In this document: piece by piece, positions 8,357-17,417 of the stretch | How the letters are laid out: each line of letters starts with the position of its first letter | How positions within the stretch are numbered: the stretch's first letter is position 1 | Notes under the pieces: generated by a model | Told to the model about the DNA's origin: nothing | Seen by the model: only the letters and a program-made list of their open reading frames with translations | The model's database searches: none | Made by a program: the position numbers and the translations under genes | Virus record (IMG/VR): IMGVR_UViG_3300010370_000029 | Location: 23,474-87,473 of that record | DNA length: 64,000 nt | From: a virus | Direction: 5' to 3' (one strand)

Positions 8357-10882
8357 ATGTATCAGGCAATTTACATTGAACGTGGTGAAGGATTTGGCAA
8401 CGATACCGTGCATTTATGGGATGACGAGCTAGGGTATCAGACCATTCCTTATAATAAATTTGATTATGCGTATAAGCCCGACCGCAATGGGCAATTCATC
8501 AGCATGACTGGTGTGCGGTTGGCAAAGGTCAAGCGCTATAAGCGAGATGACCCATCATTATTTGAGAGCGACCTTCCCCAAGAGACTCGCGTGCTCACCG
8601 ATTTATATCTGAACGAGGATAACGTTTCCCAAGGGCATAAGACGATGTTTTTCGACATCGAAGTGTCTATGGAAAATGGCGTGCCAAATATTGAGAATCC
8701 GAACAATGAAATTACGTCCATTGCGGTATATGACTCGGTGACGCAGGAATATACGGTATTGGTACTGGACAAGGCGGGAGTTCAACCAAGTCGTGAGTAT
8801 GATAATGTTAAGGTCGTAATGTATACATCGGAATTGGACTTGCTCTATGGATTTTTGGACCTGTATGAGCAGATTGGACCGACGATTGTTACTGGATGGA
8901 ATAGTGACTTTTTCGACATCCCATATCTCTATCATCGTATCAAGCAGCAGTGTGGACCAAATACCGCCGGTCGGTTGAGTCCGATTGGAAAGATTAAGTA
9001 TTCCAAGTTCCGTAGTCGGTACCAGATTGCGGGCGTATCTTCTCTAGACTATTTGACATTATATAAGAAGTTCACCTACACTCAACAGCCGAATTATCGT
9101 TTAGATACGATTGGTCGGTTGGAGGTGGGCATGGGAAAGGTCGAATATCAAGGGTCGCTCGATGAATTGTTCCGTAATGATTTGGAGAAGTTCATTGAGT
9201 ACAATCTTCAAGACGTACGCATCATCGTAGAGATGGACAAGAAGCTCAAGCTGATTGAGCTCGTTCGTGGTATTTGTCATTTGGGTCACGTTTCATATGA
9301 AGATTATTGGTTTAGTTCGAAGTTCTTGGAAGGCACGATTGTAACCTATCTTCATAGAAAGGGCATCATTGTAACAAACCGACCCGCTGGTGGTCGTGAG
9401 ATGATGGATAACAAGGTAGAAAATGATGAAGAAGGATTCGCTGGTGCGTTTGTGAAGGAACCGAATCCCGGTCTATATGAATGGGTCTATTCCCTCGACT
9501 TACAATCGCTGTATCCATCTATCATTATGAGTCTCAATATCAGCCCCGAAACCAAGATTGGATTTGTGACCAATTGGAATGTGGACAAGCATGCGGCTGG
9601 TGATATGCAGGAATATTTGATTCGTGGTACAACTGATGAGGAAGTGGTACGGTTGAGCCGTGAAGCGTTCTTGAAATATATGAAGATGGAAAGTCTGATG
9701 ATTAGTTCCAACGGCGTTCTATATAATGGAGGTGCGGTGGGGATTATTCCCGAAGTACTCGACAAGTGGTTCGCAGAACGCGTGGAATATAAGAATCTGA
9801 TGAAGAAATATAAGAATGAGGGTAATACCGAATTGGCTGAGTTCTACGACCGCCGACAGCACATTCAAAAGATTTTCTTGAATTCATTGTATGGTGTTCT
9901 TGGGCTGCCCATCTTCCGTTTCTTTGATATTGACAATGCACTTGCCGTCACCGCGTCTGGTCAAGATGTGATTAAGAAGTCTGCGGCGTTTGCCAATGAC
10001 TTGTATTGTTCAAAGCTGGAAGAGCAGAAAGATTATTGTACGTATATCGATACAGATTCGTTGTACTTCTCAGCAACTCCATTAATGCCAGAAACAGCAT
10101 CACAGAAAGAATTTACTATCAAGTTGGCTCGTGCGATGGAGAAGAAGCTGAACGAGTATTATAACGAAATGGCTGAACAGCTGTTCTTCTGTAAGAATCA
10201 TCGGTTGTATATCAAGGGTGAATCCGTTGCTCAGACCGCTATCTGGATTGCGAAGAAGCGGTATGCGATGAACGTGGTTTATGATTTGGAATCCAATCTT
10301 GAAGTGGCAAACAAGATGAAGGTCAAGGGATTGGATGTGGTTCGTTCATCGTTCCCGCCGGCGTTCCGTGACTTTATGAATAAGATGATGAAGGACATCT
10401 TGAATAAGGCAACGAAGGAAGAGATTGACCAAAAGGTACTGACGTTCCGTGATTCGATGGATAGTATGTCGTATCTGGAAGTCGCCAGAAACACGGCGGT
10501 CAAGAATATCTCTGAATATGATTTACGGACGGGGAAGCTAAACGATTTCCGTAAGGGAACTCCCGCCCACGTAAAGGCAGCAATCACCTATAATTCTTTG
10601 TTGAAGCATTTCAAGATTCAAAATAAATATGAAGCTATTTCGGATGGGGAAAAAGTGAAATGGTTATATCTGAAACAGAATCCGTGGAATCTCGAAGCGG
10701 TCGCTGTCAAGGGATATAATGACCCTCAGGAAATCGTTGAGATAGTAAATACTTATATTGATTATAATGCATTATTTGAGAACGAATTGCAGAAGAAATT
10801 AGAAGATTTTTATTCGGCATTGAAATGGGGTAATATACCCACCGAAGTTAATCAGAATGCTCAGGAATGGTTTAGTTTTTGA
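8357..10882 (+). CDS. 43: DNA polymerase, family B (T4 gp43-like)
   Basis: Replicative polymerase with 3'-5' proofreading, 841 aa. Exo I is FFDIEVSMENG at about residues 97-107. Exo II is in the VTGWNSDFFDIPY region and Exo III is EYNLQDVRII. Polymerase motif A is SLDLQSLYPSIIMS at about residue 378. Motif B is QHIQKIFLNSLYGVLG and motif C is YIDTDSLYF at about residue 565. A short C-terminus probably docks on the gp45 clamp. All catalytic Asp residues are intact. It has its own promoter, and the Oar-like receptor gene follows after 65 bp. Confidence 0.95.
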   Translation: MYQAIYIERGEGFGNDTVHLWDDELGYQTIPYNKFDYAYKPDRNGQFISMTGVRLAKVKRYKRDDPSLFESDLPQETRVLTDLYLNEDNVSQGHKTMFFDIEVSMENGVPNIENPNNEITSIAVYDSVTQEYTVLVLDKAGVQPSREYDNVKVVMYTSELDLLYGFLDLYEQIGPTIVTGWNSDFFDIPYLYHRIKQQCGPNTAGRLSPIGKIKYSKFRSRYQIAGVSSLDYLTLYKKFTYTQQPNYRLDTIGRLEVGMGKVEYQGSLDELFRNDLEKFIEYNLQDVRIIVEMDKKLKLIELVRGICHLGHVSYEDYWFSSKFLEGTIVTYLHRKGIIVTNRPAGGREMMDNKVENDEEGFAGAFVKEPNPGLYEWVYSLDLQSLYPSIIMSLNISPETKIGFVTNWNVDKHAAGDMQEYLIRGTTDEEVVRLSREAFLKYMKMESLMISSNGVLYNGGAVGIIPEVLDKWFAERVEYKNLMKKYKNEGNTELAEFYDRRQHIQKIFLNSLYGVLGLPIFRFFDIDNALAVTASGQDVIKKSAAFANDLYCSKLEEQKDYCTYIDTDSLYFSATPLMPETASQKEFTIKLARAMEKKLNEYYNEMAEQLFFCKNHRLYIKGESVAQTAIWIAKKRYAMNVVYDLESNLEVANKMKVKGLDVVRSSFPPAFRDFMNKMMKDILNKATKEEIDQKVLTFRDSMDSMSYLEVARNTAVKNISEYDLRTGKLNDFRKGTPAHVKAAITYNSLLKHFKIQNKYEAISDGEKVKWLYLKQNPWNLEAVAVKGYNDPQEIVEIVNTYIDYNALFENELQKKLEDFYSALKWGNIPTEVNQNAQEWFSF

Positions 10883-10913
10883 TATTTATTTATTCACCCC
10901 TAGCGTCGAGCCA

Positions 10914-10940
10914 CCCACAGACGGGGCTCGGTTATAGAGA
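10914..10940 (+). other. Hairpin between the polymerase and receptor genes
   Basis: CGAGCC near the start of this interval can pair with GGCTCG about 12 nt downstream, giving a 6-bp stem in the leader of the TonB-dependent receptor gene. No T-run follows, so it is not a typical terminator. It may affect translation of the receptor. Confidence 0.3.
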
Positions 10941-10947
10941 CTCTCTT

Positions 10948-13900
10948 ATGAGAAAAATGTTGGAAATTCTTTTAGCAACTGCGATGTTGTCTACCTCCGC
11001 TTATGCGCAAATCACCAGCGGAATCCTTCGTGGTACGGTTAAAGATTTTACAGGTAGTACAATTGAAAATGCAAATGTTACTGTGGTCTTTGTTCCAACC
11101 AATCAACGAATTGTTACGAAAACGACAACAGAAGGTCGGTTCACATTATCCAACTTAAAACCAGGTGGTCCATATACTGTATCGGTGACCGCATTGGGGT
11201 TCCGTCCAAAGTTTACGGATAATCTCACAGTTCGTTTGGGTGAAGCAACAAGCACAGATATTGAAATGGAAAAAATTGTTGTAGTATTAAATCAAGTATC
11301 GGTTATTGCAGACGTAGCAGCACAGGCACGTAAAGATGGTGCGGTGGCACAACTCAATCAAGAGAAGTTGCAAGTGCTTCCCACCCTATCTCGTAGTCTC
11401 CAAGATATGACCCGTATGACCCCACAAGGTAACGGGGTTTCTTTTGCGGGTTCCAACTATCGGTATAACAACTTGACGATTGATGGAGCAGCATCGAATG
11501 ATGCGTTCGGATTCAGTCAATCATCAGGTCAATCCACCGCATCAGTTCCAACGGGAACACCTGGTTCTCTTTCACGTTCACAACCTATTTCGCTTGACGC
11601 CATCGAACAAGTATCTGTGGTCATCGCACCCTATGATGTGAAGATTGGTAATTTCACAGGTGGTAGCGTGAATGCAGTTACTCGTTCAGGTACCAACACC
11701 ACCGAAGGTTCCATCTACTCATTCGGTCGTGTTCCACAATTTATCGGTGATGGTATCTCTGGTAAAATGCCAACCACCTTTAATGAATATCAAGCAGGTG
11801 GTCGTATCGGTGGTCCTATTATCAAGGACAAGTTGTTCTACTTTTTGAATTTTGAAATTGCACGTAGAGCAGACCCTATCCTATTTGCACCTGGTAATCC
11901 AGGCGTGTTAGCCACGGAAGCAGTTGCACAACAAGTTCGTGATAGTCTGGTGTCATTCGCAGCACGCTCTGGTGTTCCAAACTTTGATGCAGGAACCTTT
12001 GGGGCATATGATATTGAAGCAAATAGTGAAAAGTATTTCGGTCGTGTGGATTGGAATATTGGGAACTCTATCTTGACGGTTCGTAGTAATCTTGTCAATG
12101 CAGTCGCAGGAAACTTGGAACGTGGACAAGCGCTCACCAAGTTAGCCTCACAAGACTTCGACCATTTCAGTAGAGCTACCAACACCGTTGCTGAATTGAA
12201 ATCACAACTTGGAACAGGAGTATCTAATAGTTTGTTGTTAGGATATTCACTTGTTCGTGACCACAGAAATCCATATGGTAATGTGTTCGCACCACAAATT
12301 GAAATCCAAGATATTCAGTTTGGTCAAATCAATGCAGGTAGTGACCGTGAAGGGGTGGTGTATGGCACCAAAGTTCGCACCTATGAAGTGACTAACAATC
12401 TCACATGGTCTGTGGGGAAGCATACCCTTACCGCTGGTACTCACAATGAGTTCTACAATATTCAATACACCTTCGTGAATGGATACGCCGGTCGTTGGCA
12501 ATACGCAAATCTCGCATCGTTCTTCGCAAATCGTCCTAATCGTATCAGAGCAACATTTGATTTGACGGATAATAGTTTAGATTATGTATTGAACAACCCA
12601 GGAGCAAACTTTAATATCACCGTTCCAAGTGTGTATATCCAAGACGAAGTATCTGTCACCGACAACTTCAAGGTGACCGCAGGGGTTCGTGCAGACTGGA
12701 ATATGATGGATACACCAGTTCAAGCAGATGCGTTTACGAACATCACTCTCACGAACGGCACCAAACCATATAGTACCATCACCAACGATTATAGTAGAAG
12801 TTTGTTGATTGGTCCTCGTTTCGGATTCAACTGGCAAACAGACAGAGTGACTTATCGTGGTGGGGTTGGATATTTTCAAGGAAGAATGCCGTTCGCATGG
12901 TATGCCTATCCATTCATCCACAACGGATTGATTGTAGGAAACATTGATGCAAGACCAACCAATGTGGTTCCGTTGATTGTGGACCCACTTCGTCAAAGTT
13001 CATTGAGTAGCACCACGACATATGAAATGAATGTGATCGGGAACAAGTATGTTCAACCACAGATGCGTAGAATGAACTTGGCAACAGACATCAAGTTACC
13101 ATTTGATGCATTACTTGTACTGGATTGGACATTCACCAAGACATTAAACGACATCGTATTCACGAACATCGGATTACCCGCACCCGCAGGTAATCTCGCA
13201 GGTGGTGACCGCAGACCAGTCTACACCTCAACCAGATTAACAACCACTACAACTAATCCATACACATCAGTATTCGCACTCAATAATACTGATAAGGGTT
13301 ACAGATACAACGTCACAGCAAATCTCAGTAAGAAGTGGGACCACCTTGATGTGATGGCAGCATATAGTTATGGGGAAGCAAAGGATTTGGCAAACGGTCA
13401 ACGCAACTCGTTCCAATCACACGTGGAATACAATCAATTGGTGAAGGGTAACCAATATGACCTCACGTGGTCTAACTTTGATATTCGTCATCGTTTCGTG
13501 GTGAATGGTAGTTGGAACTGGAAGAACACCACCGTATCAGCAGTCTATACAGGTTCATCAGGTTCACCATTCTCCTATGTGTATTCTGGTGATTTAAATG
13601 GTGACGGGTCAAGTCATAATGATTTGTTGTATGTTCCACGCAATATTGATGAAATCAAGTTGGTTCCATCTGCTCGTCCTACGGGTCAAGTAGATACCAG
13701 AACAGCACAACAAATCTGGGAAGATTTAGATAGATTCATCAGTAATGACCCATATCTGTCCTCACATCGTGGTGAATACACCAAGAGAAACGGTGCAAGA
13801 ACTCCGTGGAATCACCGAGCAGATGTTCGTATCATCCAATCAGTCAAGAATGTAGATATTACATTTGACATCACTAACTTCGGTAATCTGTTGAACAAGG

Positions 13901-14085
13901 ATTGGGGTAAGTATTATTTCGTTCCAAATCTTAATAATCAAAATGTCTATCCACTCCAATATCGTTCAGGTCGTGGTGTGAATAGCGTTCCAACATTTAG
14001 TTTCGACCCACTAAATACCACTTATCAGACAGATGATTTAATGTCTCGTTGGCAGATGCAAGTGGGGATTCGAGTTAACTTCTAA
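10948..14085 (+). CDS. Oar-like TonB-dependent outer-membrane receptor
   Basis: Predicted outer-membrane beta-barrel, 1045 aa. I chose the ATG at 10948 because it opens a clean signal peptide (MRK, hydrophobic core, AYA cut site); the 23 residues from an in-frame ATG at 10879 are not part of it. The mature N-terminus is a carboxypeptidase-regulatory-like domain (GTVKDFTGSTIENANV, GRFTLSNLKPGG). The plug domain follows (NNLTIDGAASNDAFG, GSVNAVTRSGTN). A long barrel ends in the terminal Phe (VGIRVNF) recognised by the BAM machinery. Features match Oar-type receptors of Gram-negative bacteria. I cannot identify a classical TonB box. The gene is intact, on the same strand as phage replication genes, and phage-like in codon use, so this is not an obvious assembly chimera. 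Role (nutrient uptake, superinfection exclusion, surface remodelling) is unknown. Confidence 0.88.
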   Translation: MRKMLEILLATAMLSTSAYAQITSGILRGTVKDFTGSTIENANVTVVFVPTNQRIVTKTTTEGRFTLSNLKPGGPYTVSVTALGFRPKFTDNLTVRLGEATSTDIEMEKIVVVLNQVSVIADVAAQARKDGAVAQLNQEKLQVLPTLSRSLQDMTRMTPQGNGVSFAGSNYRYNNLTIDGAASNDAFGFSQSSGQSTASVPTGTPGSLSRSQPISLDAIEQVSVVIAPYDVKIGNFTGGSVNAVTRSGTNTTEGSIYSFGRVPQFIGDGISGKMPTTFNEYQAGGRIGGPIIKDKLFYFLNFEIARRADPILFAPGNPGVLATEAVAQQVRDSLVSFAARSGVPNFDAGTFGAYDIEANSEKYFGRVDWNIGNSILTVRSNLVNAVAGNLERGQALTKLASQDFDHFSRATNTVAELKSQLGTGVSNSLLLGYSLVRDHRNPYGNVFAPQIEIQDIQFGQINAGSDREGVVYGTKVRTYEVTNNLTWSVGKHTLTAGTHNEFYNIQYTFVNGYAGRWQYANLASFFANRPNRIRATFDLTDNSLDYVLNNPGANFNITVPSVYIQDEVSVTDNFKVTAGVRADWNMMDTPVQADAFTNITLTNGTKPYSTITNDYSRSLLIGPRFGFNWQTDRVTYRGGVGYFQGRMPFAWYAYPFIHNGLIVGNIDARPTNVVPLIVDPLRQSSLSSTTTYEMNVIGNKYVQPQMRRMNLATDIKLPFDALLVLDWTFTKTLNDIVFTNIGLPAPAGNLAGGDRRPVYTSTRLTTTTTNPYTSVFALNNTDKGYRYNVTANLSKKWDHLDVMAAYSYGEAKDLANGQRNSFQSHVEYNQLVKGNQYDLTWSNFDIRHRFVVNGSWNWKNTTVSAVYTGSSGSPFSYVYSGDLNGDGSSHNDLLYVPRNIDEIKLVPSARPTGQVDTRTAQQIWEDLDRFISNDPYLSSHRGEYTKRNGARTPWNHRADVRIIQSVKNVDITFDITNFGNLLNKDWGKYYFVPNLNNQNVYPLQYRSGRGVNSVPTFSFDPLNTTYQTDDLMSRWQMQVGIRVNF

Positions 14086-14108
14086 TTAATATGTTATAAT
14101 AGAAAGGC

Positions 14109-14153
14109 TTGACAGAACAGGGGGTGTATGATATATTTCATACATCCCCTTTT
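14109..14153 (+). terminator. Rho-independent terminator after the receptor gene, overlapping a promoter-like sequence
   Basis: An 11-bp stem with one G-T pair (14120-14130 with 14139-14149) has an 8-nt loop and TTTT after it. It would end transcription of the receptor gene. The same stretch holds TTGACA (14109-14114), a 17-bp spacer and TATATT (14132-14137, in the loop). A promoter for the downstream small genes and ligase may therefore be superimposed on it. Confidence 0.65.
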
Positions 14154-14167
14154 CTATGGAGATTGAT

Positions 14168-14290
14168 ATGTTGTTCAAGATTGGTGTGGTTCTCGTTTGT
14201 GCGTTCGCAATCTTTGTTATCTTTAGTGCAATCTACGCTCACATCTCTTACGCTCTTCTAAAGATTGACGAGGAGAGGAATAACCTATGA
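14168..14290 (+). CDS. Small membrane protein (40 aa)
   Basis: Short ORF with one strongly hydrophobic segment (VVLVCAFAIFVIFSAIYA) and a charged C-terminus, KIDEERNNL. Likely an inner-membrane single-pass peptide. It overlaps the next tiny gene through ATGA, which supports its being translated. No family recognised. Confidence 0.55.
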   Translation: MLFKIGVVLVCAFAIFVIFSAIYAHISYALLKIDEERNNL

Positions 14291-14358
14291 ACTTTGGACT
14301 AAAGATTTTCCTCATCAGTGTTGTGGTCATGTACATTCTTGACAAGGTAATCAAATGA
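14287..14358 (+). CDS. Tiny membrane peptide (23 aa)
   Basis: Starts at the ATGA overlap with the previous small gene and ends in an ATGA overlap with the ligase start. Nearly all of it is one hydrophobic helix (LKIFLISVVVMYIL) with a Lys-rich end. The coupled overlaps are the main support; function unknown. Confidence 0.4.
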   Translation: MNFGLKIFLISVVVMYILDKVIK

Positions 14359-15461
14359 AAATCGTAAAGTCTAGTGATTGGCTTATTTCGGAAAACAAGG
14401 CTGGTGGTGAGAAGTTCTGGCGGTTGCATATCCTCCAAGATAACAAAGAAGGAGGATTTTATACGCAGACGGAATGGTTTCAGATTAGTAAGACAGGCCG
14501 TGAAACCAAACGACAGTTCTCTTCACCCTATTATGCCGAACCCACGAATGTCGGTCGGTCAAACGAGCGTAACTCTGAGCAGCAGGCAGAGTTTGAGTTT
14601 GACGCCGTAATCAAGAAGCAGAAGGACAAGGGATTCCGTGCGAAGGGTGAGCGAAAGAATGTTCGTCCGATGCCGATGCTTGCACATAAGTTTACGGACC
14701 ACAAGAAGAAGGTAAATTTTCCTGCATACATTCAGCCCAAGTTGAATGGTATGCGTATGTTGTTTGACGGAGAGAACGGATGGAGCCGTGGAAATAAGGA
14801 AGTGATTCCCGAAGTCATTCAGCACTTGAAGTTTGACACAGGTGGGTTTATACTTGATGGTGAGTTGATGCTTCCGAACAATCAGCTCCTTCAAGAGAGT
14901 ATGAAGGCAATCAAGAAGTATCGCCCAGAGTTGTCCTCACAACTTCTCTATCACGTTTATGATATCGTAGATGAGGAACTTCCGTATGTGAAGCGTCATC
15001 AGTTGATTCTGGACATTTGTGCGAATGCACCGAAGAATGTCAAGATTGTCAAGACTGTTCGGGCAGATGATGAATCACAGGTATCTCACCTTCATAATCT
15101 CTTTGTCCAAGACGGATACGAGGGAACGATGATTCGTGATGAGGAAATGAAGTATGAGATTGGCAAGCGTTCGTATTCACTACTTAAACTAAAGGACTTT
15201 ACAGATGCAGAGTATCGTATTGTTGATGTTGTTGACGGCGACGGTAGTGATGTCGGCCTCGCCATTTTTGAATTGGAGACTGATTCTGGTGCACGTTTCA
15301 ATTGCCGTCCAGAGGGTTCGCAGGAGAATCGTGCAGACCTATTCAAGAATCGTCGTCAGTTGGTTGGCAAGTATCTGACGGTTAGGTACTTTGAGTTGAG
15401 TAAGGACGGTATTCCGATTTTCCCCGTGGGTGTATCTATTCGTGAGTGGGGTGAATTCTAA
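14355..15461 (+). CDS. ATP-dependent DNA ligase
   Basis: Seals nicks in lagging-strand DNA using ATP. The adenylation motif I is PKLNGMR, with the nucleophilic Lys at about residue 129. Motif III is FILDGELM. EGTMIRDEE and LLKLKDF cover motifs IV-V. An OB-fold C-terminus includes YLTVRYFELSKDGIPIFP. The N-terminal approximately 110 residues carry a WGR-like or DNA-binding extension (FWRLHIL, GGFYTQTEW). At 368 aa it is shorter than T4 gp30 (487). Its stop overlaps the next start (TAATG). Confidence 0.88.
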   Translation: MKIVKSSDWLISENKAGGEKFWRLHILQDNKEGGFYTQTEWFQISKTGRETKRQFSSPYYAEPTNVGRSNERNSEQQAEFEFDAVIKKQKDKGFRAKGERKNVRPMPMLAHKFTDHKKKVNFPAYIQPKLNGMRMLFDGENGWSRGNKEVIPEVIQHLKFDTGGFILDGELMLPNNQLLQESMKAIKKYRPELSSQLLYHVYDIVDEELPYVKRHQLILDICANAPKNVKIVKTVRADDESQVSHLHNLFVQDGYEGTMIRDEEMKYEIGKRSYSLLKLKDFTDAEYRIVDVVDGDGSDVGLAIFELETDSGARFNCRPEGSQENRADLFKNRRQLVGKYLTVRYFELSKDGIPIFPVGVSIREWGEF

Positions 15462-15931
15462 TGAGCACGACTCCCAACTGGGATTGTAGGTGTGGGGCTA
15501 TCCCGTGTTATACGCATCCACCGACACAATATGCACAGCAAATCGTAAATGAAATCCAACATCGGTATGACCGTGCTCTTGATACGATAAGTCATTTGCG
15601 TGATATGAATAGTAGGGCAAACGATGGTATAGAAGAATTACACAAAAAAATATCACGCCTTACAAACCTGTCGGAACATCACGAATGGGTTGCTAAAAAA
15701 TATAAGTTACAATACGAGAAGGTTGTTGCTGAGTTGGAGTTGGTCAAAGGTGCTATGAACGCAGATGACCAAAGATTGAGAGATGCAGAACGCAGAGTGT
15801 TCGGAGATATTACCTTTGGATGTGATGCCCCAGAACGGATGGCTGATGAGATAGAAGAATTACGGATACAATTAAACGTTGTGAGGAATTCTAATGAAAC
15901 AGTTCAAGATATACAGACCAAATATGAGTGA
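15461..15931 (+). CDS. Hypothetical coiled-coil protein with N-terminal Cys motif
   Basis: The N-terminus CRCGAIPCYTH could bind a metal. The remainder is a predicted coiled coil (residues 25-150) rich in Glu, Arg and Leu. It is coupled to the ligase stop and overlaps the next small ORF by about 38 bp. No function recognised. Confidence 0.65.
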   Translation: MSTTPNWDCRCGAIPCYTHPPTQYAQQIVNEIQHRYDRALDTISHLRDMNSRANDGIEELHKKISRLTNLSEHHEWVAKKYKLQYEKVVAELELVKGAMNADDQRLRDAERRVFGDITFGCDAPERMADEIEELRIQLNVVRNSNETVQDIQTKYE

Positions 15932-16061
15932 TTATAAAGTTGTAGAAGGAAACAGCATGACTGTAACCGAAGATGGTAAAACCAATATTTGGAAGGATGG
16001 TGTGATTGTCGCATCCATTCCAAATAACATGCCAGTTATTATGGAGTCGGGGGAATCCTAA
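15894..16061 (+). CDS. Hypothetical small protein (55 aa)
   Basis: ATG at 15894 follows a GAGGAAT ribosome-binding site inside the end of the preceding gene. The stop codon overlaps the next ATG (TAATG), as seen for real genes nearby. The sequence is beta-rich (MTVTEDGKTNIWKDGVIVAS). Family unknown. Confidence 0.5.
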   Translation: MKQFKIYRPNMSDYKVVEGNSMTVTEDGKTNIWKDGVIVASIPNNMPVIMESGES

Positions 16062-16396
16062 TGCTTGACCAAAACGTTATCATAGAACGACTGAGGTTTT
16101 ACGCCGACGCCTTCTACGGACTGCCGGGAAACCCGCAATTCTTGCGTCTCACCGAAGGTCAGGCCGAACTCCTTGCCGTTGATATTCGGAAGGTCTGTAA
16201 CGAACTGGAACGGGTCACCTGCACGTTGTGTGGTGGAACTGGTAAGAAAATCGTGGGAGAACACGAAACATTACAGGGTGAGTGGGTTTCCGATTATGCT
16301 CCGTGTAATCACAAGCCACCGCTCGGGAATACCATCCGATTGATGAATAATGCAAAAGGTGACTTGGGAAGCGATATCCAAAACAATCCGAGGTGA
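16061..16396 (+). CDS. Hypothetical protein with CxxCxGTG motif
   Basis: 111 aa. The middle contains CTLCGGTGKK, resembling one half of a DnaJ-type zinc-binding repeat, with a possible second Cys near YAPCNH. The N-terminus is helical. Likely a small metal-binding phage protein. It is part of a run of small early-type genes after the ligase. Confidence 0.65.
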   Translation: MLDQNVIIERLRFYADAFYGLPGNPQFLRLTEGQAELLAVDIRKVCNELERVTCTLCGGTGKKIVGEHETLQGEWVSDYAPCNHKPPLGNTIRLMNNAKGDLGSDIQNNPR

Positions 16397-16399
16397 CGT

Positions 16400-16609
16400 A
16401 TGAAACAGATTGACAAAGAAATGGCATATCATTACGCAAAAGAACTAGAAATGGATGCGATGTTTGATGGTACATCTAAGCAGAATCTTGCACGTGCCTA
16501 TCTACAACTTCTGGAAGATTATCGTTATAGTCACGAAAAGTTGACTGGACAAATTGCACGACTTCACGAACTCACACGACTTCAAGCGGCGAGGATATTG
16601 GATAAATGA
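16400..16609 (+). CDS. Hypothetical small helical protein (69 aa)
   Basis: Mostly alpha-helical and charged, preceded by GAGGTG at a good ribosome-binding distance. It overlaps the next gene by ATGA. It resembles other small phage proteins of this run in its EKLTGQIARLHELTR-type helix. Function unknown. Confidence 0.55.
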   Translation: MKQIDKEMAYHYAKELEMDAMFDGTSKQNLARAYLQLLEDYRYSHEKLTGQIARLHELTRLQAARILDK

Positions 16610-16791
16610 CAAATAATATTTCAGTTGAAGATTATGCACGACAGATACTACGAGAACCAACACCAGACAATCTTATGTTATTTGAACTTGCCGCTTCGTA
16701 TATAGCATTGTACGAAGAACGAAAAGAACACGAAAAGGACTTGTCGGAATTGGTTGAACACGCCATTCGTGTGTACAATTCAAGATGGTAA
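16606..16791 (+). CDS. Hypothetical small protein (61 aa)
   Basis: ATGA-coupled to the preceding gene. Acidic helical protein (FELAASYIALYEERKEHEK). Its composition is similar to the neighbour and the two may be distant duplicates. Function unknown. Confidence 0.55.
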   Translation: MTNNISVEDYARQILREPTPDNLMLFELAASYIALYEERKEHEKDLSELVEHAIRVYNSRW

Positions 16792-16796
16792 ACTAA

Positions 16797-17084
16797 ATGA
16801 ACATACACTACCGAGTCTATTACAAGGGATATTCTTCATATGTTGAGTTTTCCCTTGCGTCCGATGTAGTTGACCGACACGAACGAGATATGGTGATGAC
16901 TTTAGCAATCAAGTATGACCCATATTTCAACGGATTGGGTGTTGATTATTCACGGGTGTCGAGGGTGATGCGAAAGGTCAAGGATACGTGGGAGCCTCGT
17001 CAATGGGTTATTCCACGACCGTTACAAATGCAGGAGAGTCCGTTGGCAACAACGACTGACCCTGTACTGCGATGGCCTGTATGA
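16797..17084 (+). CDS. Hypothetical protein (95 aa)
   Basis: Begins NIHYRVYYKGYSSYVEFSL, a beta-rich start, with a basic middle (RVMRKVKDTWEPRQW). It lies in the same operon-like run and its end overlaps the next tiny ORF by 4 bp (ATGA). No family recognised. Confidence 0.55.
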   Translation: MNIHYRVYYKGYSSYVEFSLASDVVDRHERDMVMTLAIKYDPYFNGLGVDYSRVSRVMRKVKDTWEPRQWVIPRPLQMQESPLATTTDPVLRWPV

Positions 17085-17182
17085 GTGTATTTTGGGTAGA
17101 GGTTTTGAAAATTATAATACTTTTCTTCGCAGTATATATTACCGTTTGGTTTATCTGGAATTGGTTTGACAATAAAATATAG
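17081..17182 (+). CDS. Tiny membrane peptide (33 aa)
   Basis: ATGA-coupled start at 17081. One transmembrane helix (VLKIIILFFAVYITVWFIW) ends in a short polar tail. Many phages carry such small inner-membrane peptides, but its role is unknown. Confidence 0.45.
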   Translation: MSVFWVEVLKIIILFFAVYITVWFIWNWFDNKI

Positions 17183-17192
17183 GATAACTAGT

Positions 17193-17411
17193 ATGTCTAA
17201 AATTATGGTAGAGATAAGTGGAGAAATGGTAGATAATATTATTCTGCAAGAGATACAAGACACCAAAGAGATGTTGACTGAACAGTTAGAACGGGTTAAA
17301 CTAAATGGTAAAGGTGATGTTTTTGATTTGGATGTAAAGACAGATATCAAACTTATTAAGAAGCACATTGAAGCATGTGATTTGATTTACAAGTATTACG
17401 GCGGTAAGTAA
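17193..17411 (+). CDS. Hypothetical small protein (72 aa)
   Basis: The frame also offers an ATG at 17166. I place the start at 17193, where the soluble sequence MSKIMVEISGEMV begins after the upstream peptide's stop. It is helical, with a central Gln/Glu/Leu segment and Lys-rich end. Function unknown. It ends immediately before the tRNA-like element. Confidence 0.5.
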   Translation: MSKIMVEISGEMVDNIILQEIQDTKEMLTEQLERVKLNGKGDVFDLDVKTDIKLIKKHIEACDLIYKYYGGK

Positions 17412-17417
17412 TTATTC

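Noticed and set aside
10879-10947. Extended N-terminus of the TonB receptor
   Set aside because: The in-frame ATG at 10879 overlaps the polymerase stop; the signal peptide begins at 10948.
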